In this document: positions 1 through 10,771 of the stretch, piece by piece
Layout: every line of letters begins with the position of its first letter
How positions within the stretch are numbered: the stretch's first letter is position 1
DNA from: Naasia sp.
GTDB lineage: Bacteria; Actinomycetota; Actinomycetes; Actinomycetales; Microbacteriaceae
DNA length: 64,000 nucleotides
NCBI RefSeq assembly: GCF_025465545.1
Contig: NZ_JAODMK010000003.1
Coordinates: 89,999 to 153,998 of the forward strand
Direction: 5' to 3'
Notes under the pieces: model-generated
The model's database searches: none
Seen by the model: only the letters and a program-made list of their open reading frames with translations
Told to the model about the DNA's origin: nothing
Made by a program: the position numbers and the translations under genes

Positions 1-134
1 CGGAGGCCCGCGAGCAGCCGCTGCGCCACCCGCGTGTCCTCCGCCGCCACGACGGTCGCGGTCGAGAGCGCGTCGACGAGCCGGCGAGTGGCATCGCCGA
101 GATTGCCGATCGGAGTGGCGGCGAGGACGAGCAC
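1..134 (-). CDS. rsmI: 16S rRNA (cytidine-2'-O)-methyltransferase RsmI, N-terminal fragment cut by window edge
   Basis: Reverse strand reads VLVLAATPIGNLGDATRRLVDALSTATVVAAEDTRVAQRLLAGLR, matching the RsmI N-terminal ATPIGNL...AAEDTR signature; divergent from the PMT gene. Confidence 0.85.
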   Translation of the reverse strand, partial: MLVLAATPIGNLGDATRRLVDALSTATVVAAEDTRVAQRLLAGL

Positions 135-175
135 GGCTCCAGTCTCCCAGAGCCGCGCCCGCCTATCATGGGGCG

Positions 176-1747
176 GTGCTGAGCCCGACCGCCGTCCTCG
201 CACCTGCGCGGGAGCTCCGGCGGGAGAGCCGGCGCGCTGCATGGCGCTGGTCGGGACCGCTCGGGGTCACCGTGCTCGCCGCGGTGCTGCGACTCTGGGC
301 GCTCGGCCATCCGGCCGTCCTGATGTTCGACGAGACCTACTACGTCAAGGACGCCTGGACTCTGCTGAATCTCGGCTACGAGGGCTCGTGGCCGCCCAAG
401 GCGGACGACGCGTTCAACGCGGGCAGCGTCGACCACTTCACGGAGAACGCCCAGTACATCGCGCATCCGCCGCTCGGCAAGTGGCTGATCGGGCTCGGGA
501 TCGCGGTATTCGGTCCGACGAATCCGTTCGGCTGGCGCATCTCCGTGGCGGTCGCCGGCGTCCTCGCCGTGCTGCTGCTCACCCTGATCGCCACCTCGCT
601 CTTCCGCAGCACCACGATGGGCGTGCTCACCGGCGGGCTCTTCGCGATCGACGGGCAGGCGATCGTGCTGTCCCGGGTGAGCCTGCTCGACAACTTCGTG
701 CTGCTGTTCGCCCTCGCCGGCTTCGGGGCGATGCTGCTCGATCGGCGCGCGCTCGACGCGCGCCTCTCCGCGTGGCGGGAGGACCGGCTGGCGAGCGGCG
801 GATCCTTCGGGTGGGGGCCGCCGCTGGCCTGGCGGCCCTGGCTGCTGGCCGCCGGGCTCGCCTTCGGCCTCACCTGCGCGGTCAAGTGGTCGGGGCTGTA
901 CTACCTGGCGGCGTTCGCGGTCTACGCCGTGGTCGTGGAGGCGCTGGCCCGCCGCCGGGCAGGAGTGCCGCGCTGGCTGCCCGCCACCCTCCTCCGCACG
1001 GCTCCGCTCGCCTTCCTCTGGATGGTCCCGGTCGCGCTGGCCACCTACCTCACCAGCTTCGCCGGCTGGTTCCTCAGCTCGCGGGGCTACGACCGCAATT
1101 GGATCGACCGGGGCGGCGAGCGCTGGACGGGGCTCCTGGCCTGGGTGCCCGATGCGATCCAGAACCTCTGGCACTGGCACGCGACCATCTACGCGTTCCA
1201 CACCGGCCTCAGCGCCACTCATCCGTATGCGACGCCGGCGATCCTCTGGCCGCTGCTCGGCCGGCCCACTCAGATCTACTACCGGGGCAGCGGCACGGGA
1301 GAGAACGGCTGCCAGTACGGCTACTGCTCCGAGATCGTGTGGGAGATCGCGAATCCGCTGCTCTGGTGGGCGGCGGTCGCGGCAACCGGCTACCTCGTCT
1401 ACCGGTTCGCGCGCTACCGGGCAGCCCGCGACGGCCTGATCCTGGTCGCGGTCGCGGCCGGCTACCTGCCGTGGCTGCTCTACCCGACCCGGACGATGTT
1501 CCAGTTCTACTCGATCGTGTTCGAGCCGTACCTGCTGCTCGCTCTGGTCGCCGTGCTCGGGACCCTCACCGGGCACCTCGGGACGTCCCCGTTCCCGGCG
1601 GAGCGACTTCCGGTGGTCCGCCGGTTCGCGCTGGTGTTCCTGGTCCTCGTCGTGCTGCTCAGCGCATTCTTCTATCCGGAGTGGACCGGCATGCAGACGC
1701 CGTTCTGGTTCTGGCAGCTCCACGTGTGGAGCTACTCCTGGGTCTGA
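176..1747 (+). CDS. Dolichyl-phosphate-mannose-protein mannosyltransferase (PMT family, GT39)
   Basis: 523 aa multi-TM protein; FDETYYVKDAW and HPPLGKWLI motifs typical of actinobacterial PMT; next to rsmI. Confidence 0.93.
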   Translation: MLSPTAVLAPARELRRESRRAAWRWSGPLGVTVLAAVLRLWALGHPAVLMFDETYYVKDAWTLLNLGYEGSWPPKADDAFNAGSVDHFTENAQYIAHPPLGKWLIGLGIAVFGPTNPFGWRISVAVAGVLAVLLLTLIATSLFRSTTMGVLTGGLFAIDGQAIVLSRVSLLDNFVLLFALAGFGAMLLDRRALDARLSAWREDRLASGGSFGWGPPLAWRPWLLAAGLAFGLTCAVKWSGLYYLAAFAVYAVVVEALARRRAGVPRWLPATLLRTAPLAFLWMVPVALATYLTSFAGWFLSSRGYDRNWIDRGGERWTGLLAWVPDAIQNLWHWHATIYAFHTGLSATHPYATPAILWPLLGRPTQIYYRGSGTGENGCQYGYCSEIVWEIANPLLWWAAVAATGYLVYRFARYRAARDGLILVAVAAGYLPWLLYPTRTMFQFYSIVFEPYLLLALVAVLGTLTGHLGTSPFPAERLPVVRRFALVFLVLVVLLSAFFYPEWTGMQTPFWFWQLHVWSYSWV

Positions 1748-1804
1748 GACAGCCCGTTCCGGGCGAGAACGTCCTGTCCGAGGGGAGCCAGGGAGAGCCT
1801 CGGG

Positions 1805-2212
1805 TCACTGCGGGGACTGGGCGATGCGGACCGTGTTGCCGGACGGGTCGCGGAATGCGCAGTCGCGCGGCCCCCAGCCCTGGTCGGCGGGCTCCTGCAG
1901 GACCTCGGCGCCGGATGCGGCCACCCGCTCGAAGGCCGCGTCCACGTCGTCGGAGCTGAACACGATGTTGGGCAGCACGCCCTTCGTCAGCAGCTCCTGC
2001 AGCGCGTCGCCGTCGGCCTCGGACCGACCGGCGTGCGGATCGCTCAGCACGATGCCGAGGCCCGGCTGGGCGTCCGTGCCGAGGGTGAGCCAGCGGTGAC
2101 CGCCGGAGCTCACGTCCTGCAGCACCTCCAGGCCGAGGGCGTCCCGGTAGAAGGGCACGGCGGCGTCCACGTCGTTGACGGTGATGTGGGTGTACTGAAG
2201 TGAGATCGTCAT
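1805..2212 (-). CDS. VOC (glyoxalase/bleomycin-resistance) family protein
   Basis: YTHITVNDVDAAVPFYRDALGLEVLQD and FRDPSGNTVRI motifs. Confidence 0.9.
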   Translation of the reverse strand: MTISLQYTHITVNDVDAAVPFYRDALGLEVLQDVSSGGHRWLTLGTDAQPGLGIVLSDPHAGRSEADGDALQELLTKGVLPNIVFSSDDVDAAFERVAASGAEVLQEPADQGWGPRDCAFRDPSGNTVRIAQSPQ

Positions 2213-2221
2213 GGCTTCACG

Positions 2222-2683
2222 CTAGAGAGCGGACGCCGAGACGGCTTCTCCGATCCTGCTCGGCTGGGCACGGGACGGCTGCCCGCGCAGCGGCCGCGGC
2301 CGGCCCAGGACCTTCGCGATGCACGCGGGCATGGCCTCCGCGGCGGCGTGCTGCCGGGCGCGGTAGGCGCTCGGGGTCTCCCCCACGAGCTCGCGGAATC
2401 TGGAGCTGAACGAGCCGAGGGAGGTACAGCCGACGGTCATGCAGGCGTCCGTCACGCTCGTGCCGTTCCGCATCAGGGTCATCGCGCGCTCGATCCGCCG
2501 GGTCATGAGGTAGCCGTAGGGCGTCTCCGCATAGGCGGCGGTGAACTGCCGCGAGAAGTGCGCAGGCGACATGCAGGCCGCGGCCGCCATGGTGGGCACG
2601 TCGAGCGGTCGGGCGTAGTCGCGGTCCATCAGGTCCCGGGCACGCCGGAGCTGCTCGAGCAGGGCGATCCTCTCCGGCGTCAC
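2222..2683 (-). CDS. AraC-family helix-turn-helix transcriptional regulator
   Basis: ARDLMDRDYARPLDVPTMAAAACMSPAHFSRQF...SFSSRFRELVGETPSAYR; GTG start chosen; adjacent to the VOC gene on the same strand. Confidence 0.88.
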   Translation of the reverse strand: MTPERIALLEQLRRARDLMDRDYARPLDVPTMAAAACMSPAHFSRQFTAAYAETPYGYLMTRRIERAMTLMRNGTSVTDACMTVGCTSLGSFSSRFRELVGETPSAYRARQHAAAEAMPACIAKVLGRPRPLRGQPSRAQPSRIGEAVSASAL

Positions 2684-2778
2684 AGGGCGAGCGTAGCCGC
2701 GGCTGCCGCCGGTCGGTCCGGTTCGTCGCCGCTGTCCGCCGGCACTCGGTTCGGACGTGAGTGCCCGGACTCGTGCCG

Positions 2779-4632
2779 TCAGTCCCCGCCGGCGAGGAGC
2801 GCCGCGAGCGCAGCGGCCCCGGTCACCGGCAGCCGGCACACGAAGTCCTCGCAGAGGTACGCCGTCGCCGCGCCGTTCCGCGATGCGCGGCCCTCGAACA
2901 GCGCGAACCCCGCCTCCGCGAAGGCGGCGGCCTGGGCGTCCGACAGCACGGCCGTCAGCTCAAGGCGTCCGGAGCGCGCGACCTGGGCGAGCTCCGCCTC
3001 CGGGGCACCCACCACGAGCAGTGCCCTCCCGCGACCGATCAGCTCGGCGAGCACCTCGAGGGTCCCTCCCAGCGAGATCGGCCGCTGGGCGGCGAGCGCC
3101 GCGATCGGGGCGAGGGCGTCGGCCGCCGCCCGTCGGTAGCGCTCCTCGCCGGTCAGCTCGAAGAGCAGCAGCGCCGCGGAGGCCGCCTGGCTCAGCCCGG
3201 ACGGATAGGCGCCCTCGCCCGGATCGGAGGGCAGCGCGAGCCCGCGTCGCGCGAGCGTGGCGTCAGGGCCGCCCGGCACGGCGAAGACGGTTCCGCTGGA
3301 CTCCCCCTCGGCGAGCAGAGTGTCGAGGAGCTCGCGACCGGTGACCGCGAAGCGCACCTCCCCGCCGGCGAGGGCGAGGTCGAGCAGCCCGCGCGCCAGC
3401 ATCCCGTAGTCCTCGAGCGTCGCCGCGGCGGCAGACGGGCGGTCGTCCAGGACGGCGCGGATCAGGGTGCCGTCGGATCGCCGGGTGGCGAGCACGGCGT
3501 CCGCGGCCACCGCGGCGAGCGAGACCCAGTCGGCCCTGCCCAGCAGCGCTCCCGCTCGAGCGAGCGCCCCGATCGCCAGGCCGTTCCAGCCGGTGAGCAC
3601 CTTGCCGTCGACGGCGGGGGCGTGCTGGTGGCGGCGCTCGGCGGCGTCCAGGACGTAGTAGCCGCCCTCGTTGCGCTGCCCGTCCAGGATGCTCTCCGAG
3701 TCCTGGGCCGAGCCGAAGGCGCCGGAGGCGCGGCGGAGGACGTTCGCCAGGAACGCGACGATGCCTGCGGCGATCTCCTCGTTCCCCACCTCCGCATATG
3801 CCCTCAGCAGCTGCGCGTTGTCGTAGAGCATCCGCTCGTAGTGCGGCTCCGTCCAGTCGCGGCGGGTGGCGTAGCGGAAGAAGCCGCCCTCCACCGGGTC
3901 GCGCAGCCCGGACGCCGCCATGGCGTCGAGAGTGCGGCGGACCAGGGCGTCCACCGCTTCGGCGACGGGAGGCTCGAGGACGCCCGCCCGGCTCGCGCGC
4001 AGCGCGAACAGGAGCACGGGAGTGACAGGGAACTTCGGTGCGCCACCGAAGCCGCCGAACTGCCGGTCCTCGTGGCCGAGGAGCTCGGCGACCACCGCGG
4101 AGAAGTCGATGTCGGTCCGCTCGGGCGGCGGCGACGGGGGCGTCACGAGCAACCCGGCGAGATCGGCGGCGCTCTTCTCCACGTCGTCGCGCCGCTGGCT
4201 CCAGGCGTCCTCCACCGCGTCGAGGACCTGCCGGAAGGATGCCTGTCCCATCATCGCCACCGGCGGGGAATAGGTGCCCGCGAAGAACGCCCTGCCCTCG
4301 GGCGTCGTGAAGACGTTGAGCGGCCAGCCCAGGTTGGCGGTGAACACGCCTGCCGCGGCCAGGTAGGTCGCGTCGACGTCCGGATGCTCCTCGCGATCCA
4401 CCTTGATCGCCACGAACCGCTCGTTCAGCGACGCGGCGAGCTCCGGATCGCTGAAGCTCTCCCGGGCCATCACATGGCACCAGTGGCAGGTGGCGTAGCC
4501 GATGGAGACGAGCACCGGCACGTCGCGGCGCCGGGCCTCCTCGAACGCCTCCTCGCCCCACGGGAACCAGTCGACGGGGTTGTCCGCGTGACTGCGCAGG
4601 TACGGGCTCACGGCGTCGGCGAGTCGGTTCAT
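2779..4632 (-). CDS. Thioredoxin domain-containing protein (DUF255/YyaL family)
   Basis: [60 protein letters not shown]. Confidence 0.93.
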   Translation of the reverse strand: MNRLADAVSPYLRSHADNPVDWFPWGEEAFEEARRRDVPVLVSIGYATCHWCHVMARESFSDPELAASLNERFVAIKVDREEHPDVDATYLAAAGVFTANLGWPLNVFTTPEGRAFFAGTYSPPVAMMGQASFRQVLDAVEDAWSQRRDDVEKSAADLAGLLVTPPSPPPERTDIDFSAVVAELLGHEDRQFGGFGGAPKFPVTPVLLFALRASRAGVLEPPVAEAVDALVRRTLDAMAASGLRDPVEGGFFRYATRRDWTEPHYERMLYDNAQLLRAYAEVGNEEIAAGIVAFLANVLRRASGAFGSAQDSESILDGQRNEGGYYVLDAAERRHQHAPAVDGKVLTGWNGLAIGALARAGALLGRADWVSLAAVAADAVLATRRSDGTLIRAVLDDRPSAAAATLEDYGMLARGLLDLALAGGEVRFAVTGRELLDTLLAEGESSGTVFAVPGGPDATLARRGLALPSDPGEGAYPSGLSQAASAALLLFELTGEERYRRAAADALAPIAALAAQRPISLGGTLEVLAELIGRGRALLVVGAPEAELAQVARSGRLELTAVLSDAQAAAFAEAGFALFEGRASRNGAATAYLCEDFVCRLPVTGAAALAALLAGGD

Positions 4633-4641
4633 CCTTGAACG

Positions 4642-5848
4642 CTACGCCGCGTGCTCGACCAGCTGAACGGGGTTGCGGGGATAGGCGAGCAGGATCGCGC
4701 CCGACCCGATCCACACGACGGCCATCAGCACCGTGAGGGTCGTGCCGCCGAGTCCGGCGAGCAGGCCGGCGCCGGCCGCCCCGATCGCGGCGGCGGATCC
4801 GCGCAGGCCGGCGCCCACGGTGAAGACCTGTGATCGCAGCGCCGCAGGGCTCTCCCTCTGCCGGATGAGGAGCATCGCCGCCACTCCTGGCGCGACGAAC
4901 AGACCTGCTGCGCCCATGGCGAGAAGGGTCGCGGGGTAGCCGGGCAGCAGTGCGGCGAACAGCGTGCCGACGCCCGTCCCGACGAAGCTGCCGAGCATCA
5001 GGGTGGGCGCGTCGAAGCGGCGGAGAGGCCGCCACGCGGTGAGGAGCGCGCCAGCCAGACCGCCGACGGAGAATGCGGTCACGATCCAGCCGGCCGCGTC
5101 GAGGGAGCCGGCGCGCTCCACGCCGAGGGCCAACGCGACGACGGCGAGACCCCCTGCCCCGATCTGGGTGAGGGTGCCGGACAGCGTCGCGACGGCGAGG
5201 GGACGGTGGGCGACCAGGTAGCGCATGCCGCTGCCGATGTCGCCCAGCACCGAACCGGGATCCTTCCGAGTCGGCCGGGCCGGGAGGCGCAGCAGCAGAA
5301 GTGCGGCGGCGCCGAGGAGCGCCAGACCGGCGAGGACCTCGACGGCGACCCGCGCGTCCGCGAGGGTCACGAGCAGCGCCGCGATCGCCGGTCCGCCCAC
5401 CCCGGCGATGTTGTAGGAGAGCGCGTCGGTGGCGAAGGCACGCTCCTCGCCCGGGATCACATCCGCGACGAAGCCGCTGAGCCCGCCCATGAAGACCGGG
5501 CTGCACGAGCCGACGACGAGCAGCGCTCCCACCACGACGGCGGTCGGCAGGATGCCGAGCAGCCCGGAGACCCCCAGCAGGACGCCCGAGACGGCGGCAC
5601 CGCCCGCGACGAGCAGGCGCGGCGCACGCGAGCGGTCGAGCAGCACCCCGACGAGCGGCGCGACCAGCACGCTCGGCGCGAGCAGCGCGGCCATCAGCAG
5701 GCCGCTGAGCGCGACACTGTCCGCCTGCTGCACCGCGAGCACGGCGAGCGCCACCCGCCCGCCGTCCAGAGCGAGCCGCAGCGGAACGGAGGCACCGAGG
5801 TACAGTGCCTCCGCCGCGCCCCGCCGCGCCGTCCGGCTCGTGTTCAGG
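4642..5848 (-). CDS. MFS transporter (start uncertain)
   Basis: C-terminal ~400 codons of ORF 4642..6711 are hydrophobic and MFS-like (PLVGVLLDRSRAPRLLVAGG). The upstream part of the ORF is antisense-frame noise within the AKR gene, and there is no obvious ATG. Confidence 0.75.
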
Positions 5849-5855
5849 CTCGGGA

Positions 5856-6695
5856 TCAGCGGAAGTCGGCCGTGGCCGGGTCCGCGCCGATGCGCTTGCC
5901 CTGGTCCAGCGCGTCGAAGACCGCGAGCTCCTCCGCCGTCAGGGAGAAGTCGAGGATCTCGAAGTTCTCCTTCTGCCGGCCCGGGTTGTTGGACTTGGGG
6001 AAGACGATGCGCCCCTCGTCCAGATGCCAGCGCAGGGTCACCTGCGCGGGCGTCTTGCCGTACTTCTCGGCGATCTCGGCCACATCCTCGCGGTCGACGA
6101 TGTTGCCGGAGGCGAGCGGGGACCAGGCCTCGATCGCGATGTCGTGGGCGCGGCAGAACTCGACGAGCTCGCGCTGCTGGAACTCGGGGTGCAGCTCGAT
6201 CTGGTTGACGGAGGGCACCACGTCGCTCTCCGCGAAGACCCGCTCGAGGTGCTCGGGCAGGAAGTTGGAGACCCCGATCGACTTGGCCTTGCCGCTCGCG
6301 GCGATCTCCTCGAGCGTCTTCCACGCCTCGACGTACTCGTCGAACATCGGCAGCGGCCAGTGGATCAGGTAGAGGTCTACGTAGTCGAGGCCGAGCAGCT
6401 CGAGGCTGCGGTCGATCGCGGCGAGCGCCTTGTCGCGCTGGTGGGCCGCGTTCCACAGCTTCGTGGTGATCCAGAGGTCGGCCCGCGGGATGCCGGACGC
6501 GGCGATCGCCTCCCCCACCCCCTTCTCGTTGCGGTAGGCGGCGGCGGTGTCGAGGTGGCGGTAGCCGATCTCGAGCGCGGCCTCCACGACGCTCTGGGTC
6601 TGCTCCGGCTCGACCTGGAAGACGCCGAAGCCGAGCTGCGGGATCTGGGTCCCGTCGTTGAGGCGGACGGTGGGCATGGTCGATGCACTGGTCAT
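5856..6695 (-). CDS. Aldo/keto reductase
   Basis: MPTVRLNDGTQIPQLGFGVFQV...LLGLDYVDLYLIHWP...SIGVSNF. Confidence 0.95.
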   Translation of the reverse strand: MTSASTMPTVRLNDGTQIPQLGFGVFQVEPEQTQSVVEAALEIGYRHLDTAAAYRNEKGVGEAIAASGIPRADLWITTKLWNAAHQRDKALAAIDRSLELLGLDYVDLYLIHWPLPMFDEYVEAWKTLEEIAASGKAKSIGVSNFLPEHLERVFAESDVVPSVNQIELHPEFQQRELVEFCRAHDIAIEAWSPLASGNIVDREDVAEIAEKYGKTPAQVTLRWHLDEGRIVFPKSNNPGRQKENFEILDFSLTAEELAVFDALDQGKRIGADPATADFR

Positions 6696-6844
6696 GTGTC
6701 CACTCTTCCACCTGGTGCCCCGGGCGTCCGGGGAGCGTGCGCAGGGTTGACAGCCCACGGAGGCGGCGATTATCGGCCGGCCGGATGCGCTGCGGCCCAG
6801 CTCACGAACCCGACGCCCGGCCGCCGCGAGAGAATGGAGGACCC

Positions 6845-9800
6845 ATGACCGTGCTCCCCCGCATCACCTACCCCGCCGAGCTGCCGGTCAGCGCGATGCG
6901 GGACGAGATCGCGGCGGTTCTCGCGCGCTCGCAGGTGGTGATCGTCGCGGGAGCGACCGGCTCGGGCAAGACGACCCAGCTGCCGAAGATCTGCCTCGAG
7001 CTGGGGCGCGAGTCGATCGCGCACACACAGCCGCGCCGGATCGCCGCCCGCACCATCGCCGAGCGGATCGCCGACGAGCTCGAAGTCGAGCTCGGCACCC
7101 TCGTCGGCTACCAGGTGCGCTTCACCGACAAGGCGAGCGCGTCCACCCGGGTCAAGCTGATGACCGACGGAATCCTGCTCAACGAGCTCGGCCGGGACCG
7201 GATGCCGCGCCGGTACGACACGATCATCCTCGACGAGGCGCACGAGCGGAGTCTCAACATCGACTTCCTCCTCGGCTACCTCAAGCGCCTGCTCCCGCAG
7301 CGCCCCGACCTCAAGGTGATCGTCACCTCGGCAACGATCGACCCGGAGAGCTTCGCGCGGCACTTCGCATCGGCCGACGGCACGCCGGCGCCCATCGTCG
7401 AGGTCTCGGGGCGCACCTACCCGGTCGAGATCCGCTACCGCCCGCTCGTCTCGGACGGCTCCGACGAGGACGCCCACCGTCCCGAGGACCGGGACCTCTT
7501 CGAGGGGATCACCGACGCTCTGGACGAGCTGGCCCGCGAGGCGCCGGGCGACGTGCTCGTCTTCCTCTCCGGCGAGAACGAGATCCGCGACGCCGAAGAG
7601 GCGGTGCGGAGCCGGGCCCCCTCGGGAACCGAGGTGCTCCCCCTCTACGGCCGGCTGTCCGCGGCCGATCAGCACCGGGTCTTCGACACCTCCCGCGCTC
7701 CGGGCGTGCGCAGGCGGGTCGTGCTCGCCACCAACGTGGCCGAGACCAGCATCACGGTGCCCGGCATCAAGTACGTGATCGACGGCGGGACCGCGCGGAT
7801 CTCGCGCTACGGGGCGCGCTCCAAGGTGCAGCGCCTCCCCATCGAGCCGGTGTCGCAGGCCTCCGCGAATCAGCGGGCCGGCCGCGCAGGCCGCACCAGC
7901 GACGGCATCGCCATCCGGCTGTACTCGGAGGACGACTACACCCGCCGCTCCGAGTTCACCGACCCGGAGATCCTCCGCACCGGCCTGGCCGCCGTGATCC
8001 TGCAGATGCTCAGCCTCGACCTCGGCGACATGGCCGAGTTCCCCTTCCTGCAGCCGCCGGACTCCCGGGGCATCCGCGACGGCCGGGAGCTGCTGCGGGA
8101 GCTCGGCGCGGTGCGCGACGACGGTGGGCTCACGAAGACCGGACGCGACCTCGCGCGCCTGCCCATCGACCCCCGCTTCGGGCGGATGGTGCTCGAGTCG
8201 AAGCGGAACGGCGTCGCCCGCGAGGTCCTCGCCATCGTCGCCGGCCTCTCCATCCAGGACCCGCGGGAGCGTCCGCTGGAGGCCAGGGACAAGGCCGACC
8301 TGGCGCACGCCCGGTTCGCCGAACCCACCAGCGACTTCCTCTCCCTGCTGAACCTGTGGCACCACATCGAGGACCGCCAGCGCGAGCTGTCCTCCAGCGC
8401 CTTCCGCCGACTGTGCCGCACCGAGTACCTCAACTACCTCCGCATCCGTGAGTGGCAGGACGTGTACCGGCAGCTGGACCGGCTGGCAGGCCAGATCGGG
8501 ATCCGCGCCGGCGAGCGGAAGGTGGATCCGGACGGCATCCACCGGTCGCTGCTGTCCGGCCTGCTCTCCCAGATCGGCGTGCTCGACGAGCGCTCCGCGG
8601 CGCCGGCGGGCAAGGAGAAGGAGAAGGACAAGCGCCGCAGGAGCACCGAGTACCTGGGCGCACGGCAGGTGAAGTTCGCGATCTTCCCCGGCTCCGCGCT
8701 GGCGAAGAAGGCGCCGACCGCGGTGATGGCGGGCGAGCTGGTGGAGACCTCCCGCCTCTTCGCCCGCACGGTTGCCGCCATCGATCCCGCGTGGGCCGAG
8801 CGCCTCGCCGAGGATCTGGTGAAGCGCTCCTACAGCGAGCCGCACTGGGAGGCGAAGCAGGGGGCCGCCGTCGGCTTCGAGAAGGTCACGCTCTACGGGG
8901 TTCCGCTCGTCGCCCGCCGCCGGGTGCAGTGGTCCCGGGTGAATCCGGGGGTCGCCCGCGAGCTCTTCCTGCAGCACGCACTGCTCGACGGCGAGTGGCC
9001 GCCGCACCTCGAGCGGTCCCGCGACCATGACTTCGACTTCGAGCGCGCCAACGCGCGGCTCCTCCGCGAGCTCGGTGATCTGGAGGAGCGCACGCGGCGC
9101 CGCGACATCGTCACCGGAGGCGACGCACTCCTCGACTTCTACGAGTCGCGCATCCCGCCCGAGATCGTGACGGTGCGCGCGTTCCAGGCCTGGTGGAGCG
9201 AGACGAGGAAGTCGACGCCGGAGCTGCTGACGCTGACGCGGGACGCGCTGCTGGAGGAGCCGGAGAGCGCCGAGGTCGATCCGCTCGCGTTCCCCACCGC
9301 GTGGCGCCAGGGCGATCAGCGGCTGACCCTCCGGTACCGCTTCGAGCCGGGCGCCGAGGACGACGGCGTCACCGTGCAGCTGCCCCTCGCCCTGCTGCCA
9401 CGGATCTCGCCGGACGGCTTCGACTGGCTGGTGCCGGGCCTGCGCGAGGACCTCGTGACTGCCCTGCTCCGCTCGCTGCCGAAGGCGATCCGGCGCACGG
9501 TCGTCCCCGCCGGCGACTGGGCGACCCGCCTGCTGGCCGACCTGCCTGCCGACCCTGAAGGGTCGATCACTGCGGCGCTCGCGCGAGCGATCCGGGCGGC
9601 GAACGGCACCGCGGTCACCGCCGAGGACTTCGACCTCGCCCGCCTGCCCCCGCACCTGCGGATGACCTTCGCCGTCGTCGACGAGCGCGGCACCCGGATC
9701 GGCTTCGGCAAGGACCTCGGCGAGCTGCAGGAGCGGTTCGCGGACCAGGCGCGCGAGTCGGTGTCCCGGCTCTTCGCGGGACCGCGACCGCCCGCGCGGA

Positions 9801-10738
9801 AGGCGGGCCCGCCGCCTCCCGCGAGCACCGGAGGCGCCCGCTTCACGGAGCGCTCCGGCATCACGTCCTGGGACTTCGCGGAGGTCGCCCAGCAGCTCGA
9901 CGTCCGCGGCGCCGGCGGCCTCGTCCGCGCCTACCCGGCCCTCGTGGACGAGGGAGAGAGCGTCGCGCTGCGCCTCTTCGGCACCCCCGCCGAGCAGGCG
10001 GCGGCTCAGCGCGCCGGGGTGCGCCGGCTCCTGCACCTCGCCACGCCATCGCCGGTCGCCTACCTCAACGAGCACCTGACCGCCCGGGAGAAGCTGGCCC
10101 TGGCGACGAGCCCGTACCGGAGCGTGCGGGCGCTCTTCGACGACGCGCTGCAGGCGGGGATCGAGGCGCGGGTTCGCGGCCTCTTCCCCGACGGCCTGCT
10201 CTGGACCCGGGAGGACTTCGATCGGGCGCGGGACGAGGTGTCCGCGCACGTGCTCGAGGACCTCTTCGGCACGGTCGCGCTGCTCGCCCGGATCCTTCCG
10301 GCCGCGCGCGAGGCCGAGGCGGCGGTCAAGGCGGCCACGAGCATGGCCCTGCTGCCCGCCCTCACCGACGCGCGCGCCCAGCTGGCCGCGCTCGTGCACC
10401 CGGGCTTCGTGTCCGCCACCGGCCTGCCGCAGCTGGGCCGGCTCCCGGTCTACCTGGCCGGCGTGACCCACCGGATCGCGAAGCTGCGGGAGAACCCGAA
10501 TCGGGACCGGGTCTGGATGAACGAGGTGCAGACCGCGACCGAGCGCTACCTCGCCGCAGGGGGCACCCTCCCCCTGCAGCCGGATGCCGACCCGCGGCTG
10601 GCGGCCGTCCGGTGGATGCTCGAGGAGCTGCGGATCAGCCTGTTCGCGCAGCCGCTCGGCGCCCAGGGCCCGATCTCGGCGCAGCGCATCACCCGCGCCC
10701 TCGCCGAACTGCCCACTTCTGCCGCAACTCCGCGCTGA
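6845..10738 (+). CDS. hrpA: ATP-dependent RNA helicase HrpA
   Basis: DEAH helicase: GATGSGKTTQLPKICLELG, DEAH, ATNVAETSITVPGIKYVIDGG, QRAGRAGR; about 1300 aa with the HrpA C-terminal extension. Confidence 0.95.
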   Translation: MTVLPRITYPAELPVSAMRDEIAAVLARSQVVIVAGATGSGKTTQLPKICLELGRESIAHTQPRRIAARTIAERIADELEVELGTLVGYQVRFTDKASASTRVKLMTDGILLNELGRDRMPRRYDTIILDEAHERSLNIDFLLGYLKRLLPQRPDLKVIVTSATIDPESFARHFASADGTPAPIVEVSGRTYPVEIRYRPLVSDGSDEDAHRPEDRDLFEGITDALDELAREAPGDVLVFLSGENEIRDAEEAVRSRAPSGTEVLPLYGRLSAADQHRVFDTSRAPGVRRRVVLATNVAETSITVPGIKYVIDGGTARISRYGARSKVQRLPIEPVSQASANQRAGRAGRTSDGIAIRLYSEDDYTRRSEFTDPEILRTGLAAVILQMLSLDLGDMAEFPFLQPPDSRGIRDGRELLRELGAVRDDGGLTKTGRDLARLPIDPRFGRMVLESKRNGVAREVLAIVAGLSIQDPRERPLEARDKADLAHARFAEPTSDFLSLLNLWHHIEDRQRELSSSAFRRLCRTEYLNYLRIREWQDVYRQLDRLAGQIGIRAGERKVDPDGIHRSLLSGLLSQIGVLDERSAAPAGKEKEKDKRRRSTEYLGARQVKFAIFPGSALAKKAPTAVMAGELVETSRLFARTVAAIDPAWAERLAEDLVKRSYSEPHWEAKQGAAVGFEKVTLYGVPLVARRRVQWSRVNPGVARELFLQHALLDGEWPPHLERSRDHDFDFERANARLLRELGDLEERTRRRDIVTGGDALLDFYESRIPPEIVTVRAFQAWWSETRKSTPELLTLTRDALLEEPESAEVDPLAFPTAWRQGDQRLTLRYRFEPGAEDDGVTVQLPLALLPRISPDGFDWLVPGLREDLVTALLRSLPKAIRRTVVPAGDWATRLLADLPADPEGSITAALARAIRAANGTAVTAEDFDLARLPPHLRMTFAVVDERGTRIGFGKDLGELQERFADQARESVSRLFAGPRPPARKAGPPPPASTGGARFTERSGITSWDFAEVAQQLDVRGAGGLVRAYPALVDEGESVALRLFGTPAEQAAAQRAGVRRLLHLATPSPVAYLNEHLTAREKLALATSPYRSVRALFDDALQAGIEARVRGLFPDGLLWTREDFDRARDEVSAHVLEDLFGTVALLARILPAAREAEAAVKAATSMALLPALTDARAQLAALVHPGFVSATGLPQLGRLPVYLAGVTHRIAKLRENPNRDRVWMNEVQTATERYLAAGGTLPLQPDADPRLAAVRWMLEELRISLFAQPLGAQGPISAQRITRALAELPTSAATPR

Positions 10739-10771
10739 GATGCGACAGAACTGGGCAGGTCACCGCAGAAG

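Noticed and set aside
3263-5506. 747-aa minus-strand ORF
   Set aside because: Arg/Gly/Pro-rich frame-shifted shadow of the DUF255 and MFS genes.
4642-6711. 689-aa fused AKR-MFS protein
   Set aside because: The N-terminal 285 or so codons are out of frame with the real AKR gene and have shadow-ORF composition; only the MFS part is coding.
6770-10471. 1233-aa ORF on the minus strand opposite hrpA
   Set aside because: Antisense shadow ORF: composition (R/E/G/D-rich, no recognisable motifs) is typical of high-GC antisense frames, and hrpA on the other strand is unambiguous.
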